From: Paenibacillus sp. RC67
GTDB lineage: Bacteria > Bacillota > Bacilli > Paenibacillales > NBRC-103111
DNA: 64,000 nt
Direction of reading: 5' to 3'
Assembly: GCF_030020805.1 (NCBI RefSeq)
Contig: NZ_CP125098.1
Span: 1,158,001-1,222,000, forward strand
The notes below the pieces were generated by a model. It was not told where the DNA came from. It made no database searches and saw nothing but the letters and a program-made list of their open reading frames with translations. Positions 43,689 through 52,907 of the stretch are shown here, piece after piece. Numbering within the stretch: the first letter of the stretch is position 1; the number at the start of each line of letters is the position of its first letter. The position numbers and the translations under genes were made by a program.

Positions 43689-45008
43689 CTACTTAGTTCG
43701 GTTTTGCTCGATAAATTTATCCATCTGCTCGTTATATTGGCGCATAGCCGTGTTAACGTCCAGATTATCTTTCATGATTGTTTTCATAAGATTCGTAATC
43801 TGGTTAAACGCCTCGCTGGCAAATTCCGTTGGCGGGAAGGCTGGAGCAGGCTTGGTTTTGAATATGGCTTGAACGTTTTTCCCTTTAAGGAAATCAAGAT
43901 CTTTACCGAATTCATCCTGGAATTTCTTATCCTTCAGCACGGAGCCTTTACCCATATGAGCCATATCCAGCTGTACTTCATCGGAGACGATGGTCGTCAT
44001 GACCTTGAAGGCAGCGTCCTTTACCTTCGACGATGGGGACATCAGCATAAGATGAAAATCTGCTTGTGTGCCGATGCCGGGTCTTTCCGCAAACACCGGA
44101 TACGAGGCGAAATCCCAATTATTCCACACATCTTTGACATCGGCCAAATTACCGAGGTTGTTCAAGCCTGCGAGCATGGCAATGGTGCGGTCCTTGACAA
44201 ATGCATTCACGCCTGGACTGAAAGGCTGGACTTTATTGTTGCCTGGAATGCTGTAAATGTTCTTAACCATTTCCAGTACGGTTTTCCACTGATCGGTATT
44301 TACAATTGACTTGTAAGATTTAGGATCGATGAGAGGCAGAGACAACTGAGACGCGGGGCGATACACGGAGTCCGGCTCGAAACCGCGGTACTGCACGCCA
44401 TTATCCATCCGGGTCATTTTTTTAGCTAATTCAGTCACCTCGTACCAAGTCATCCCGTCCTTAGGATAAGGGACTCCGAATTTATCGAAAATATCTTTAT
44501 TATAGTACAGTGCATTAAACTGGACGTAGTAAGGAATTCCGACCAGGTAGTCGGTTTGATTGTTCGCTTTGACAGTATCGAGAAGCTCGGATTGGAATCG
44601 GCTTAGATCATAATTGTTTTCCTTTATTATTTTTGTCATATCCTCTTGGATGCCGAGCAGCTTCGTTCCTTGCAGCGTTAATGAATTGGTCACGTTAATA
44701 TCCGGCAGGGCACCTGCTACGAGCAGCTTTTCGAAGGAGTTGTTTTTATCATCCAATTTGACAATATCGACGGTTATATAAGGATATTTCTTCTTCACAG
44801 GATCAATGATATAGCGTTGAATTTCGTTATCGGTTAAATAGCTGGGGCGGACTCCGAATGTAACCGTTACGGGGTCTTTATTTTCCTCCTTAACTTTAGA
44901 TTGATCTTTGCCAACAGCTGTCGGCTCCTTGCCTCCACAAGCAGAGAGCAAGCCTGCCAGGATGACAAGACTTAGTAAAGCTCCGTTTTTTCCACTCCAT
45001 TTGAACAT
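43689..45008 (-). CDS. Orphan sugar-binding lipoprotein (family 1)
   Basis: A 439-residue binding protein of the UgpB/MalE type with signal peptide and lipobox LAGLLSAC. It contains VTVTFGVRPSYLTDNEIQRYI, MTWYEVTELAKKM and a hydrophobic ligand-domain hinge typical of family 1. No permease or ATPase gene is adjacent, so it must use permeases encoded elsewhere or act as a sensor partner. It is divergent from an AraC regulator, with a cre-like site between them. Confidence 0.9.
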   Translation of the reverse strand: MFKWSGKNGALLSLVILAGLLSACGGKEPTAVGKDQSKVKEENKDPVTVTFGVRPSYLTDNEIQRYIIDPVKKKYPYITVDIVKLDDKNNSFEKLLVAGALPDINVTNSLTLQGTKLLGIQEDMTKIIKENNYDLSRFQSELLDTVKANNQTDYLVGIPYYVQFNALYYNKDIFDKFGVPYPKDGMTWYEVTELAKKMTRMDNGVQYRGFEPDSVYRPASQLSLPLIDPKSYKSIVNTDQWKTVLEMVKNIYSIPGNNKVQPFSPGVNAFVKDRTIAMLAGLNNLGNLADVKDVWNNWDFASYPVFAERPGIGTQADFHLMLMSPSSKVKDAAFKVMTTIVSDEVQLDMAHMGKGSVLKDKKFQDEFGKDLDFLKGKNVQAIFKTKPAPAFPPTEFASEAFNQITNLMKTIMKDNLDVNTAMRQYNEQMDKFIEQNRTK

Positions 45009-45035
45009 CGCTTTTGGACCTCCTAAAAATATCGT

Positions 45036-45049
45036 TGTAAACGATTCCA
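45036..45049. promoter_or_regulatory. Candidate CcpA (cre) site
   Basis: TGTAAACGATTCCA matches the cre consensus TGWAANCGNTNWCA at 13 of 14 positions. It lies 28 bases before the binding-protein start on the minus strand and 176 bases before the AraC gene, a good position for carbon repression of the former. Confidence 0.5.
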
Positions 45050-45224
45050 GTAAGTAAAATTATAGAAATAGAAGCAAAAAAATGATATTCTAATTTTTAA
45101 TCAATATTTATTCAAAATTGCCATTTGTTGTTTTTTAATGTTAAAAAATTGTTAAGGATTAAGGGAAGATGAACATTCAAATTTGCTCTGTTCATATTCT
45201 ATGGAGTGGGAGCGGTGGGGAGAG

Positions 45225-46130
45225 ATGGCTAAGTCTGTCGAGACGATTGCTGAGGCAAGAAATGAGCTGGTCATTTATCAAAATCCGCTGTTGTTCTTGA
45301 AAGTGTGGGAGCTGCAGCGCAATAACGTTCATATCGGGGATTGGCATTATCATAAGGAAGTTGAATTACTAGCCATTTTACAAGGAGATTTGGATGTATA
45401 CACGAAGAACACGGCCCTTACTCTGCATGACGGCGATGTATTCATACTTGGCTCATCCCAACTGCATAGGTCGGATAGAAGTACGGCTCCTCTTCGCTAT
45501 GTGGTGCTCCAAGTGAACCTGGCCCAATATTTGGATCAGAGCACGCTGCCCTTCCTGCACGGGTTCTCGGAGCTGACGAATCCGCTGGACGATTTGAACT
45601 ATATATTCTCCAACTATCCCGATGCCCGGCGGGAGGCTCATCACTTGATCCTGCATATTTTCGAGGAAATGCAGGGGAAACGAAGAGGATACGAAATGGC
45701 TATTGCCATAGCGGTTAAAAGTCTGATGCTGCTGCTTGTCCGTAATGACAAACAAGGTCTGCTCAAGGGATCGGAGGACATCGAAATTATTCGATTAAAG
45801 CCAGTGCTGAACTACGTCGATGCGCACATTGGGGAGAAGATCACGGTGCATGACGTCTGCAGTCTGCTGAATTTGAGCTATCATTATTTTGTGAAATATT
45901 TCAAAAAAGTGATGGGAGTGACTTTCGTCGATTATGTCAATTTTAAGCGGATAAAAATGGCGGAGTGCATGCTTCTAACTCAGGATCTCAGTATCGTGGA
46001 GGTTGGCTGCAGCGTCGGTATACCGAATGTGGCGCAGTTTTATAAAATGTTCAAGCGCTACAATCCATGCTCTCCAAAGGAATTCAGATCTCGGCTTCGC
46101 GAAGGGAGCGGGGAAGCTTCTTATCCTTAG
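45225..46130 (+). CDS. AraC-family regulator with cupin domain
   Basis: A 301-residue regulator. The N-terminal cupin has GDWHYHKEVELLAILQGDLDV and DGDVFILGSSQLHRS. The C-terminal AraC domain has VHDVCSLLNLSYHYFVKYFKKVMG and VGCSVGIPNVAQFYKMFKRY. The ATG at 45225 follows GGGGAGAG; an upstream ATG lacks a site. It lies between the divergent binding protein and a downstream beta-galactosidase and probably controls one or both. Confidence 0.92.
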   Translation: MAKSVETIAEARNELVIYQNPLLFLKVWELQRNNVHIGDWHYHKEVELLAILQGDLDVYTKNTALTLHDGDVFILGSSQLHRSDRSTAPLRYVVLQVNLAQYLDQSTLPFLHGFSELTNPLDDLNYIFSNYPDARREAHHLILHIFEEMQGKRRGYEMAIAIAVKSLMLLLVRNDKQGLLKGSEDIEIIRLKPVLNYVDAHIGEKITVHDVCSLLNLSYHYFVKYFKKVMGVTFVDYVNFKRIKMAECMLLTQDLSIVEVGCSVGIPNVAQFYKMFKRYNPCSPKEFRSRLREGSGEASYP

Positions 46131-46374
46131 GCTTATGAATCGTAGAAGTCGAAGCTTCGCCAGACTTACTGAATTAAAGCTGAGTAAATGCTGAGCGTTT
46201 GCTTAATTATGAAAGTAAGGCAGCTTTATTTCTGGTGGTAGTTTCATATCCTAATACCAGATTAAGATATTGAGATTGATGGAAGAATGATGGCCAACTT
46301 ATGATAGGAATGATTGTACTTAAAGGCGTTAACACACCTCTTCATGTTGTTATATGTAGTACAGAAGATTTTAA

Positions 46375-46388
46375 TGTAAGCGCTATCT
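46375..46388. promoter_or_regulatory. Candidate CcpA (cre) site before the GH42 gene
   Basis: TGTAAGCGCTATCT matches the cre consensus at 13 of 14 positions. It lies in the 389-base gap between the AraC gene and the beta-galactosidase gene. I see no other feature in that gap. Confidence 0.5.
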
Positions 46389-46519
46389 GATTCGGGCGTT
46401 GTACCACTGTGTCATGAGGGCCGACAACTGGATATGAAGCTGGGGCATGGCGGAAGCCTGCACCTTATTGCTGCGGTGTAAACGAGAATATTACTAAGAC
46501 ACAAAGGATGCGATTGAGG

Positions 46520-48559
46520 ATGATCAATTCGAAGCTGCCCAAAATATTTTATGGCGGAGATTACAACCCGGACCAATGGCCTAAGGAAATTTGGGATGAG
46601 GACATGCGTTTATTTAAGCTGGCAGGTATTGATGTGGCGACCGTCGCGGTGTTCTCGTGGGCACTCCTTCAACCGGATGAAATTACCTTTGATTTCACAT
46701 GGTTGGATGAGGTGATGGACAAGATGGCACAGAATGGCGTTTATGCGTGCCTAGCTACTTCAACGGCGGCTGTGCCAGCTTGGATGGCCAAGCGGTACCC
46801 CGATGTTTTGCGTGTCACATCGGATGGCAAGCAGCGCAAATTTGGAGGAAGGCATAACTTTTGCCCGAGCAGCCCGTCCTATCGGCATTTCTCCCGTCTT
46901 ATGGCCCGTAAAATGGCAGAGCGTTACGGCAATCATCCGGCATTAGCCGTATGGCATGTCAACAACGAGTACGGTGGCAGCTGCTACTGCAACCAATGCG
47001 AAAAGGCGTTTCGCGTCTGGTTGAAGAAGAGATATAGCACGCTGGATGCGGTGAATAAGGCATGGAATACCCGTTTCTGGGGACACACATTCCACGATTG
47101 GGATGAAATTGTGCTGCCAAGTGCCTTAACCGAGCAGCTTGGTGACGGGAAGACGACGTTTCAAGGTATTTCCCTGGACTACAATCGGTTCAACAGCGAT
47201 GCGCTGCTGGAGTGCTATCAGGCAGAATATGAGGAGCTTAAAGCTGCAACACCGCACATTATGGTAACGACGAACCTGATGGGTACTTTTAAGCCGCTTG
47301 ATTACTTCAAATGGGCAAAGTCGATGGATATTGTGTCTTGGGATAATTATCCTCGTTACGACACTCCTGTCAGTGTAACGGCTATGAGACATGACTTGAT
47401 GAGGGGCTTGAAGGACGGCGACCCGTTCATGCTGATGGAACAGACACCGAGCCAGCAGAACTGGCAAGCCTACAACAGCTTGAAGCGCCCTGGGGTGATG
47501 CGTTTGTGGAGCTATCAGGCGGTCGCGCGGGGAGCAGATACAGTCATGTTCTTTCAGCTGCGGCGCTCGATAGGTGCTTGCGAGAAATATCACGGCGCGG
47601 TTATCGAGCATGCAGGACACGAGCATACCCGGGTGTTCAGGGAATGCGCTCAGCTTGGCGAGGAGCTGCAGCGTCTTGGAGACACACTGCTGGATTCGCG
47701 GCTTGATTCCAAAGTTGCCATCTTGTTCGATTGGGATAATTGGTGGGCGGTAGAGATGTCCTCCGGGCCAAGTAAAGAGCTCAAGTATGTGGATGAACTG
47801 ATGAAATACTATAAGGCTTTGTTCGATCGCAATATCCAGGTTGATTTGATCGGTGTGGATACACCCCTTGAGTCATACAAAGTGGTAATAGCCCCTTTGC
47901 TGTACATGATGAAGCCAGGTTACGCAAGCAAGCTGGAGCAGTATGTACAGCAGGGAGGGCGGTTCATGACGACGTTCTTCAGCGGCATTGTGAACGAGAA
48001 CGACCTTGTTACGCTCGGTGGCTATCCAGGAGAGCTGCGCTCCCTGCTGGGTATTTGGGCTGAAGAAATCGATGCGCTGCCTCCTGAAGCATCCAATGAT
48101 ATCGTCATGACATCGTCCTTCGGAGAGCTAGAGGCTGGAAGCACTTACGGCTGCCGCCTGCTCTGCGACTTGATTCATTCTGAGGGAGCCGAGGTAATGG
48201 CTGAATACGGCTCGGACTTCTATCAAGGAATGCCGGCGCTGACCCGCAACCGTTTCGGGCAGGGAGAGGCCTGGTATGTCGCAACGAGTCCGAACGCCGA
48301 ATTTATGGACCGGCTGCTGCTCCGTATTTGCCAAGAAAGTGGAGTCGTGCCTCTGCTTCATACTCCCGAGGGCATCGAGGTGACACGTCGATCGAAGCAG
48401 GGCCAGCAGTACACCTTCGTACTCAATCATACTGACCGTCCGGTAGCTATCGACCTTGGAGATGTTGTGTATAAGGATTTGTTGAACGGAGAAGAACGTG
48501 CCGGCGTAGCGGAGCTTCCGGCCAAAGACGTTTGGATCTTGGAGAACGAGGCGCGTTAA
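46520..48559 (+). CDS. GH42 beta-galactosidase
   Basis: A 679-residue family 42 glycoside hydrolase that removes terminal beta-galactose. It opens with KIFYGGDYNPDQWPKEIWDED, typical of GH42. Acid/base E150 is in VNNEYGGSCYC, which also carries Cys residues of the zinc cluster seen in some GH42 enzymes (CYCNQC). Nucleophile E307 is in LMEQTPSQQNW. The trimerisation domain and a C-terminal beta domain follow. It has no signal peptide, so it acts on imported galactosides. Start 46520 has AAAGGA upstream; 46508 is an alternative. Confidence 0.94.
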   Translation: MINSKLPKIFYGGDYNPDQWPKEIWDEDMRLFKLAGIDVATVAVFSWALLQPDEITFDFTWLDEVMDKMAQNGVYACLATSTAAVPAWMAKRYPDVLRVTSDGKQRKFGGRHNFCPSSPSYRHFSRLMARKMAERYGNHPALAVWHVNNEYGGSCYCNQCEKAFRVWLKKRYSTLDAVNKAWNTRFWGHTFHDWDEIVLPSALTEQLGDGKTTFQGISLDYNRFNSDALLECYQAEYEELKAATPHIMVTTNLMGTFKPLDYFKWAKSMDIVSWDNYPRYDTPVSVTAMRHDLMRGLKDGDPFMLMEQTPSQQNWQAYNSLKRPGVMRLWSYQAVARGADTVMFFQLRRSIGACEKYHGAVIEHAGHEHTRVFRECAQLGEELQRLGDTLLDSRLDSKVAILFDWDNWWAVEMSSGPSKELKYVDELMKYYKALFDRNIQVDLIGVDTPLESYKVVIAPLLYMMKPGYASKLEQYVQQGGRFMTTFFSGIVNENDLVTLGGYPGELRSLLGIWAEEIDALPPEASNDIVMTSSFGELEAGSTYGCRLLCDLIHSEGAEVMAEYGSDFYQGMPALTRNRFGQGEAWYVATSPNAEFMDRLLLRICQESGVVPLLHTPEGIEVTRRSKQGQQYTFVLNHTDRPVAIDLGDVVYKDLLNGEERAGVAELPAKDVWILENEAR

Positions 48560-48581
48560 AGTGGAAAGAATCTATTGAATC

Positions 48582-48625
48582 AGCCTATCATTAAGGTGCT
48601 TATACCTTGATGGATAGGCTTATTT
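48582..48625 (+). terminator. Hairpin terminator after GH42
   Basis: AGCCTATCA..AGGT and ACCT..TGGATAGGCT pair over a long stem and run into TTATTTG, a modest T tract. Confidence 0.75.
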
Positions 48626-48727
48626 GCTTAGGTAAGCTTCTGATGTGTAGAGACTGCAATAGTGATATAATGGGATATTAGAATGATATCCACTATAATC
48701 ACTACAGACAGAGAGGGGGGCGGAGCG

Positions 48728-49234
48728 ATGCGCAAAAGCTTTGTCATAGAAGCTGTAATGATTGCGGTATATGGAGAACTGCTCGTTCCTAGCCAACCGG
48801 TTGAATACCTCGTTCCTTATACTACAATTCGAGAGCTGTACGAGCTGAAGGACAGCAAGGAACCGATCATGCCGGATGCGGGCGATGAAACGCATGTTAG
48901 AGTGAAAATTGCTGAGCTGATCGAGCTGTTGGAAGAGCCATTGAACCGGAAAAAAATGGAGCGCGCCTTGAACGTTCCGTGGGCCAAAAGTCCACCGATG
49001 CCGTTAAATGAGGCGGTAACGTTAACAATGGTAAACTCCTACGATAATGAAGAATATGGTGAAGCCTTCGATCCAATCGAGACAGAGTTGGTATTAACTT
49101 CCATTCGAGAGCAAGTGCCGATTTTGACCGATCAGCCGGATTTTATCGAGAAAGTGATCGAAGCTTCCATTCAAGTCCAAGTATTTGATCTGGATGATTT
49201 TGAATTTGCTGTTGAGGAAGAAGGAACAATCTAG
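48728..49234 (+). CDS. Uncharacterised conserved protein of Paenibacillaceae type
   Basis: A 168-residue acidic cytoplasmic protein, MRKSFVIEAVMIAVYGELLVP at the N-terminus and a helix-rich middle (KIAELIELLEEPLNRKKMERAL). The C-terminus reads VFDLDDFEFAVEEE. I believe such proteins are common in Paenibacillus and sometimes carry the name ADP-heptose synthase, for which I see no nucleotide-binding motif. GAGGGGGGCGGAG precedes the ATG at 48728. The function is unknown. Confidence 0.75.
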   Translation: MRKSFVIEAVMIAVYGELLVPSQPVEYLVPYTTIRELYELKDSKEPIMPDAGDETHVRVKIAELIELLEEPLNRKKMERALNVPWAKSPPMPLNEAVTLTMVNSYDNEEYGEAFDPIETELVLTSIREQVPILTDQPDFIEKVIEASIQVQVFDLDDFEFAVEEEGTI

Positions 49235-49275
49235 CCCTGTTTTGGGATAATCTTAATAATAAATCCATAATTTAT

Positions 49276-49308
49276 TAAAAAAGCTGCGCATTTTGCAGCT
49301 TTTTTTTG
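49276..49308 (+). terminator. Rho-independent terminator
   Basis: AAAAAAGCTGC and GCAGCTTTTTTT flank GCATTTT. It ends the transcript of the conserved acidic protein. Confidence 0.92.
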
Positions 49309-49472
49309 TTATTAAGGAAATTGTATCCAGACCTGGGTACTGACTTATTATAGGGTTTTTCATAACCATGGAGGGCAAGTATGAACGCAGTTGTGCTGTT
49401 GTAATTTTGTCATAATTCCAAACATTTACTACTGTCCTTGTCGAAAGAACAATTACATTGTCAAAAAATGTA

Positions 49473-49510
49473 TTGACTCAAGTATTGAGTATTATGTACT
49501 ATGTATACAA
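49473..49510 (+). promoter_or_regulatory. Promoter with GntR-like operator before the chemoreceptor
   Basis: TTGACT (49473-49478) and TACTAT (49497-49502) are separated by 18 bases. The palindrome TGTATACA (49502-49509) overlaps the start-point region. The whole stretch aligns with 52001-52036, before the GntR gene, with one gap. A second possible promoter (TTGAGG, 17 bases, TATTTA; 49597-49625) lies closer to the riboswitch. Confidence 0.55.
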
Positions 49511-49639
49511 AAGTAAAATTTTTGTTGTGTTTCATTGCACCCAAAGACCTACATGAGCTCGCTATCATTTTCGTGCAACTGCATCTAGAGGTGATGTTGA
49601 GGACATAATGGCATTCCTTTATTTAACAACTTCATATTA

Positions 49640-49720
49640 AAAAGGTAAATCCAATCGAAAGATGGAGACACAAAGCCACGGGTCTAAGGTTGCTTAAACT
49701 ATGATAGCCGGGTTGCCAAA
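49640..49720 (+). promoter_or_regulatory. Cyclic di-GMP-I (GEMM-I) riboswitch
   Basis: Class I c-di-GMP aptamer features are all present: the P1 arms GGTAA/TTGCC, the GAAA tetraloop of P2 (ATCGAAAGAT), the ACAAAGCCACGGGTCTAAGG strand and the ATGATAGCCGGGTTGCC closing strand. A terminator follows at 49742-49772, directly before the chemoreceptor gene. Ligand binding therefore most likely decides between termination and read-through, though the direction cannot be read here. Confidence 0.93.
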
Positions 49721-49741
49721 ACAGAGGATGTTTGTATATTT

Positions 49742-49772
49742 TGGCTATTCAAATTTGAATAGCCATTTTTTT
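49742..49772 (+). terminator. Riboswitch expression-platform terminator
   Basis: TGGCTATTCAAATTTGAATAGCCA is a nearly perfect stem followed by seven T residues, 23 bases before the chemoreceptor start codon. Confidence 0.9.
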
Positions 49773-49794
49773 ATTAACTTATGAGGAGAGGAAT

Positions 49795-51825
49795 ATGAAC
49801 ACAAAACGATTCTCAGCAATTTTCCAGTCACAGTCTTGGAGAAGCTTCAGAACGCAGCTGATGCTTGCCGTTATTGCCGTTATTTTTGTTACTGTTGCCG
49901 TTGTAGGCGGTTCTATGTACAAGTCATCATCGGATATGCTTAAGCAGGATATTGAATTGAACGTCAGTCAGCAGCTGGAATTAAATGCTCAGTTAATTAC
50001 TCAATGGCGCGATAGAGTAACAGCGCAGATGAATGGGATTACCGGTCTGCCGGCGTTTGTAAAGGGCAATTCATTTGACGAACGTGTCGGAGTACTACAG
50101 GGCTATTTATCGAGAAACTCCGATTTTTTACGCTTCTCCCTCTTCGATACTCAAGGGCAAGGGCAGCAAATTGAGAAGAAAGCGATCGGAACCAAGTTTG
50201 ACATCAGCTCACGTGACTATTATCAAATTGCCTTGACCGGCAAAACGTTAATTAGCGAGCCGATGATTTCCAAAGCGGATAACAGCATGATCATGAACGC
50301 GACTGCTCCGATCCGGGACGCTAACGGCACTATTACCGGTGTTATTACAGGGGCAATCGGTCGCGAGCAAATTGCAGCTATCGTTCAACGCATTCAGTTC
50401 GGCCAGAGCGGTTATGCCTACATGGTTAACGATAAAGGAGATATTTTGGCCCATCCGGATGCCAGCAAGGTGTTGACGGAAAACATTCTGGAAACGGCAG
50501 AGACTCCTGAACAAAAAGCAAGCTACGAACAATTCCTGCAAATGCAAGAGCCGTTTATCGGTTATATAAATGAAAATAAATCCAAACATTTGGTTGGTGT
50601 CCGGCAAATTCCAGACAGTGTATGGAAGCTGGTGGTGACTGCACCTTATTCTGAATTTACAGAGACTTTGGATAAGATGTGGCTGCGCACGCTCTTGGTA
50701 GGACTCATTATTATGGTCGTTGGAGTTGCTATTGCTTTGTGGCTGGGACGAACGATGTCTCAAGGAATTATTCAAGTAGGACAAGCAATGAACCAGTTGG
50801 CGCAGGGCGATTTGAAGCAGCATCTGAAGGTGCGCTCGCGCAATGAGGTAGGACAGCTGGCAACGGATTTTAATACGATGACGGAGAACCTAAGGAGCTT
50901 GATCGGTCAAGTATCTCTAAATTCCGAACAGCTTGCCGCCACTTTCGAGGAATTATCGGCCAGTGCGGATCAAAACTCCGTCGCTTCCCAACAAATAGCT
51001 CAATCGATACAAAAGGTAGCGGACGGCGCGGACGTTCAGGCTCACGGAGCTATGCAAAGCGCTAATGCGATGGAAGAGATGGCATCCGGTGTACAGCGAA
51101 TTGCTCAAGGAACTTCCGTTATGGCGGAGAGTGCAATTAAAACCTCGGATGAATCGGAAAAAGGGAAAGAAACGGTTGAGAAAATTTCGTATCAAATGGA
51201 TAATATCCACGCTAAGGTAAACGAATGTACTTCTGTTATCAATCGTCTGGATGAGAAGTCCCAAGAAATCGGTGATATTGTCAAATTAATCACGGAGATT
51301 TCCTCCCAAACGAATCTGTTGGCATTAAACGCCGCCATTGAGGCTGCACGTGCTGGCGAGCAAGGTCGCGGATTTGCTGTAGTTGCACAGGAAGTCAGAA
51401 AGCTCGCGGAACAGTCCGCCCAGTCTGCCAACGAAATTACAGCATTGATTCGGCAGGTTCGAGACGATACCGTCCTAGCGGTTGAAGCCATGAACGAAAA
51501 TGCAAAAGAAGTAGAAACTGGCATTCAGGTCGTTGCCGATGCAGGTGAAACCTTCGACCTTATTTATAAAGCAGCACAGGAAGTAGCGGATCAGGTACAG
51601 GAAATTTCTGCTGTGGCTCAAGAAATTGCAGCAGGTACAGAGGAAGTATCCGCATCATTGGACGAGTCAGCGAACATTGCTAAGGAATCGACTCATCTTG
51701 CTCAAGAGGTTTCGTCGTCTGCACAGAAGCAAATGGCGTCGATGGAAGAAATTACGGCAAGTGCGGGCGATTTGAGCAGAATGGCTCAAGAGCTTCAAGG
51801 ACACATCGGTCACTTCAAAATTTAG
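49795..51825 (+). CDS. Methyl-accepting chemotaxis protein, dCache type
   Basis: A 676-residue chemoreceptor. Transmembrane helices are near residues 19-41 and 300-320. The extracellular double-Cache domain between them includes [34 protein letters not shown] and [22 protein letters not shown] domain and the long signalling hairpin follow, with the conserved tip [31 protein letters not shown] given here in parts: [19 protein letters not shown] and [16 protein letters not shown]. It is under a c-di-GMP riboswitch and a promoter with a GntR-like operator. It probably detects the compound used by the downstream catabolic genes. Confidence 0.95.
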   Translation: MNTKRFSAIFQSQSWRSFRTQLMLAVIAVIFVTVAVVGGSMYKSSSDMLKQDIELNVSQQLELNAQLITQWRDRVTAQMNGITGLPAFVKGNSFDERVGVLQGYLSRNSDFLRFSLFDTQGQGQQIEKKAIGTKFDISSRDYYQIALTGKTLISEPMISKADNSMIMNATAPIRDANGTITGVITGAIGREQIAAIVQRIQFGQSGYAYMVNDKGDILAHPDASKVLTENILETAETPEQKASYEQFLQMQEPFIGYINENKSKHLVGVRQIPDSVWKLVVTAPYSEFTETLDKMWLRTLLVGLIIMVVGVAIALWLGRTMSQGIIQVGQAMNQLAQGDLKQHLKVRSRNEVGQLATDFNTMTENLRSLIGQVSLNSEQLAATFEELSASADQNSVASQQIAQSIQKVADGADVQAHGAMQSANAMEEMASGVQRIAQGTSVMAESAIKTSDESEKGKETVEKISYQMDNIHAKVNECTSVINRLDEKSQEIGDIVKLITEISSQTNLLALNAAIEAARAGEQGRGFAVVAQEVRKLAEQSAQSANEITALIRQVRDDTVLAVEAMNENAKEVETGIQVVADAGETFDLIYKAAQEVADQVQEISAVAQEIAAGTEEVSASLDESANIAKESTHLAQEVSSSAQKQMASMEEITASAGDLSRMAQELQGHIGHFKI

Positions 51826-51909
51826 GGTCAGCTTCAGGAAACCGACTTATCGGCCATAGAGACAAAATCCTGTTCTTTGAAATGTTCCATATAGAATGAA
51901 ATAAAAGTG

Positions 51910-51945
51910 GGCTATCTGAATCAGATTAGATAGGCCCCTTACCTG
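51910..51945 (+). terminator. Hairpin after the chemoreceptor
   Basis: GGGCTATCT and AGATAGGCCC flank GAATCAGATT. The T tract comes late (TGTTTTTAG), so termination may be partial. Confidence 0.7.
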
Positions 51946-52000
51946 TTTTTAGTTACCCTAAGGAGAGCAGGTTGGATAGGTATAATATCTCATAAAAGTG

Positions 52001-52037
52001 TTGACCACCTATTGTGTATCACGTATTATGTGTACAT
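52001..52037 (+). promoter_or_regulatory. Promoter and operator of the GntR gene
   Basis: TTGACC (52001-52006), 17-base spacer, TATTAT (52024-52029), then the palindrome ATGTGTACAT (52028-52037). It is similar over its length to the promoter at 49473-49510. Autoregulation by the GntR protein is the simplest reading. Confidence 0.62.
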
Positions 52038-52088
52038 GAAATAAATGAAAAAATTGGATAAAGCAACCAGATGTGAGGAGTTGTTGAT

Positions 52089-52739
52089 TTGAAATTTAAC
52101 ATGAATCCGATTGTTAAACATACGACAACGAAGGAGAGAGCCTATAACGAAATTAAAAAGGTGATTCTTAATGGCTATATTTCTTCAAAGGAAATTTTCA
52201 CCGAAGTTCAACTGGCTAACTCCTTAAACACATCGAGAACTCCGGTTCGCGAGGCGCTGCTGGATTTAATGAAAGAGGGCTTGATAACCTCCATTCCGCG
52301 CAAAGGAATGTCCATTCGCAAAGTCACCGAGAGTGAAATCGAGCAAATCTTTGTTGTAAGGTCATCCATAGAGAGCGAAGTAATGAAAAAACTAGCCGAG
52401 ACGATTAACGAAGAGCAGCTCGAACAATTGAAATACAGCTGTGAGCAGCAGGAAAAGGCGATGCAAGAGAGCGACGAGGTTGGATTCATTCATTTAGATC
52501 AGCAGTTCCACAGTACATTGATTCATTTTGCAGGCTTTGAGCTGATAGAGCAGATTTTGCTCAGTTTTCACAATTTATCTCAGCTGATCGGTCTTAAAGC
52601 GGTGAAGAAAAGCAACCGGATGCAAGAGGTGCTGCTGGAGCATTTGAAAATCATATCGACGCTGGAACGAAGAGATCCCGAAGCAGCGGTCCTTACGATG
52701 ATTGAGCATCTCAACAGAACGAAAGAATCTATCGGATAA
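52089..52739 (+). CDS. GntR-family (FCD) transcriptional regulator
   Basis: A 216-residue regulator with an N-terminal winged helix (EVQLANSLNTSRTPVREALLDLMKEGLITSIPRKGMSI in two parts) and a C-terminal FCD ligand domain with metal-type His residues (DQQFHSTLIHF, LEHLKIISTLERRD). The start is TTG at 52089 after GTGAGGAG; an ATG four codons later is possible. It precedes the TRAP-UbiD operon. It likely responds to an aromatic or organic acid, as FCD proteins do. Confidence 0.92.
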   Translation: MKFNMNPIVKHTTTKERAYNEIKKVILNGYISSKEIFTEVQLANSLNTSRTPVREALLDLMKEGLITSIPRKGMSIRKVTESEIEQIFVVRSSIESEVMKKLAETINEEQLEQLKYSCEQQEKAMQESDEVGFIHLDQQFHSTLIHFAGFELIEQILLSFHNLSQLIGLKAVKKSNRMQEVLLEHLKIISTLERRDPEAAVLTMIEHLNRTKESIG

Positions 52740-52747
52740 ATATAAAG

Positions 52748-52790
52748 CGAAAACGTTTTACAGAGAGTTTCGATATCAACATGTATACAC
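52748..52790 (+). promoter_or_regulatory. cre-like site and GntR-like operator before the TRAP operon
   Basis: CGAAAACGTTTTAC (52748-52761) matches the cre consensus at 11 of 14 positions. ATGTATACAC (52781-52790) resembles the palindromes at 49501 and 52028. Together they would place the cupin-TRAP-UbiD operon under carbon repression and GntR control. Confidence 0.45.
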
Positions 52791-52907
52791 CACACAGAAT
52801 ACTGAATATTTAGAAAATTTAAATATTGCATTTTATTTTGCGATGGAGGTGAGTTATTAGAACTCTTTACAGAAAGTGATTCATCATGATGAGAGGAGAA
52901 GTGGCAG

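Noticed and set aside
49381..49404. Seven-codon frame with GGAGG site (MNAVVLL) upstream of the c-di-GMP riboswitch
   Set aside because: It lies upstream of the likely transcription starts and ends before any promoter-proximal structure; chance is the simplest explanation.
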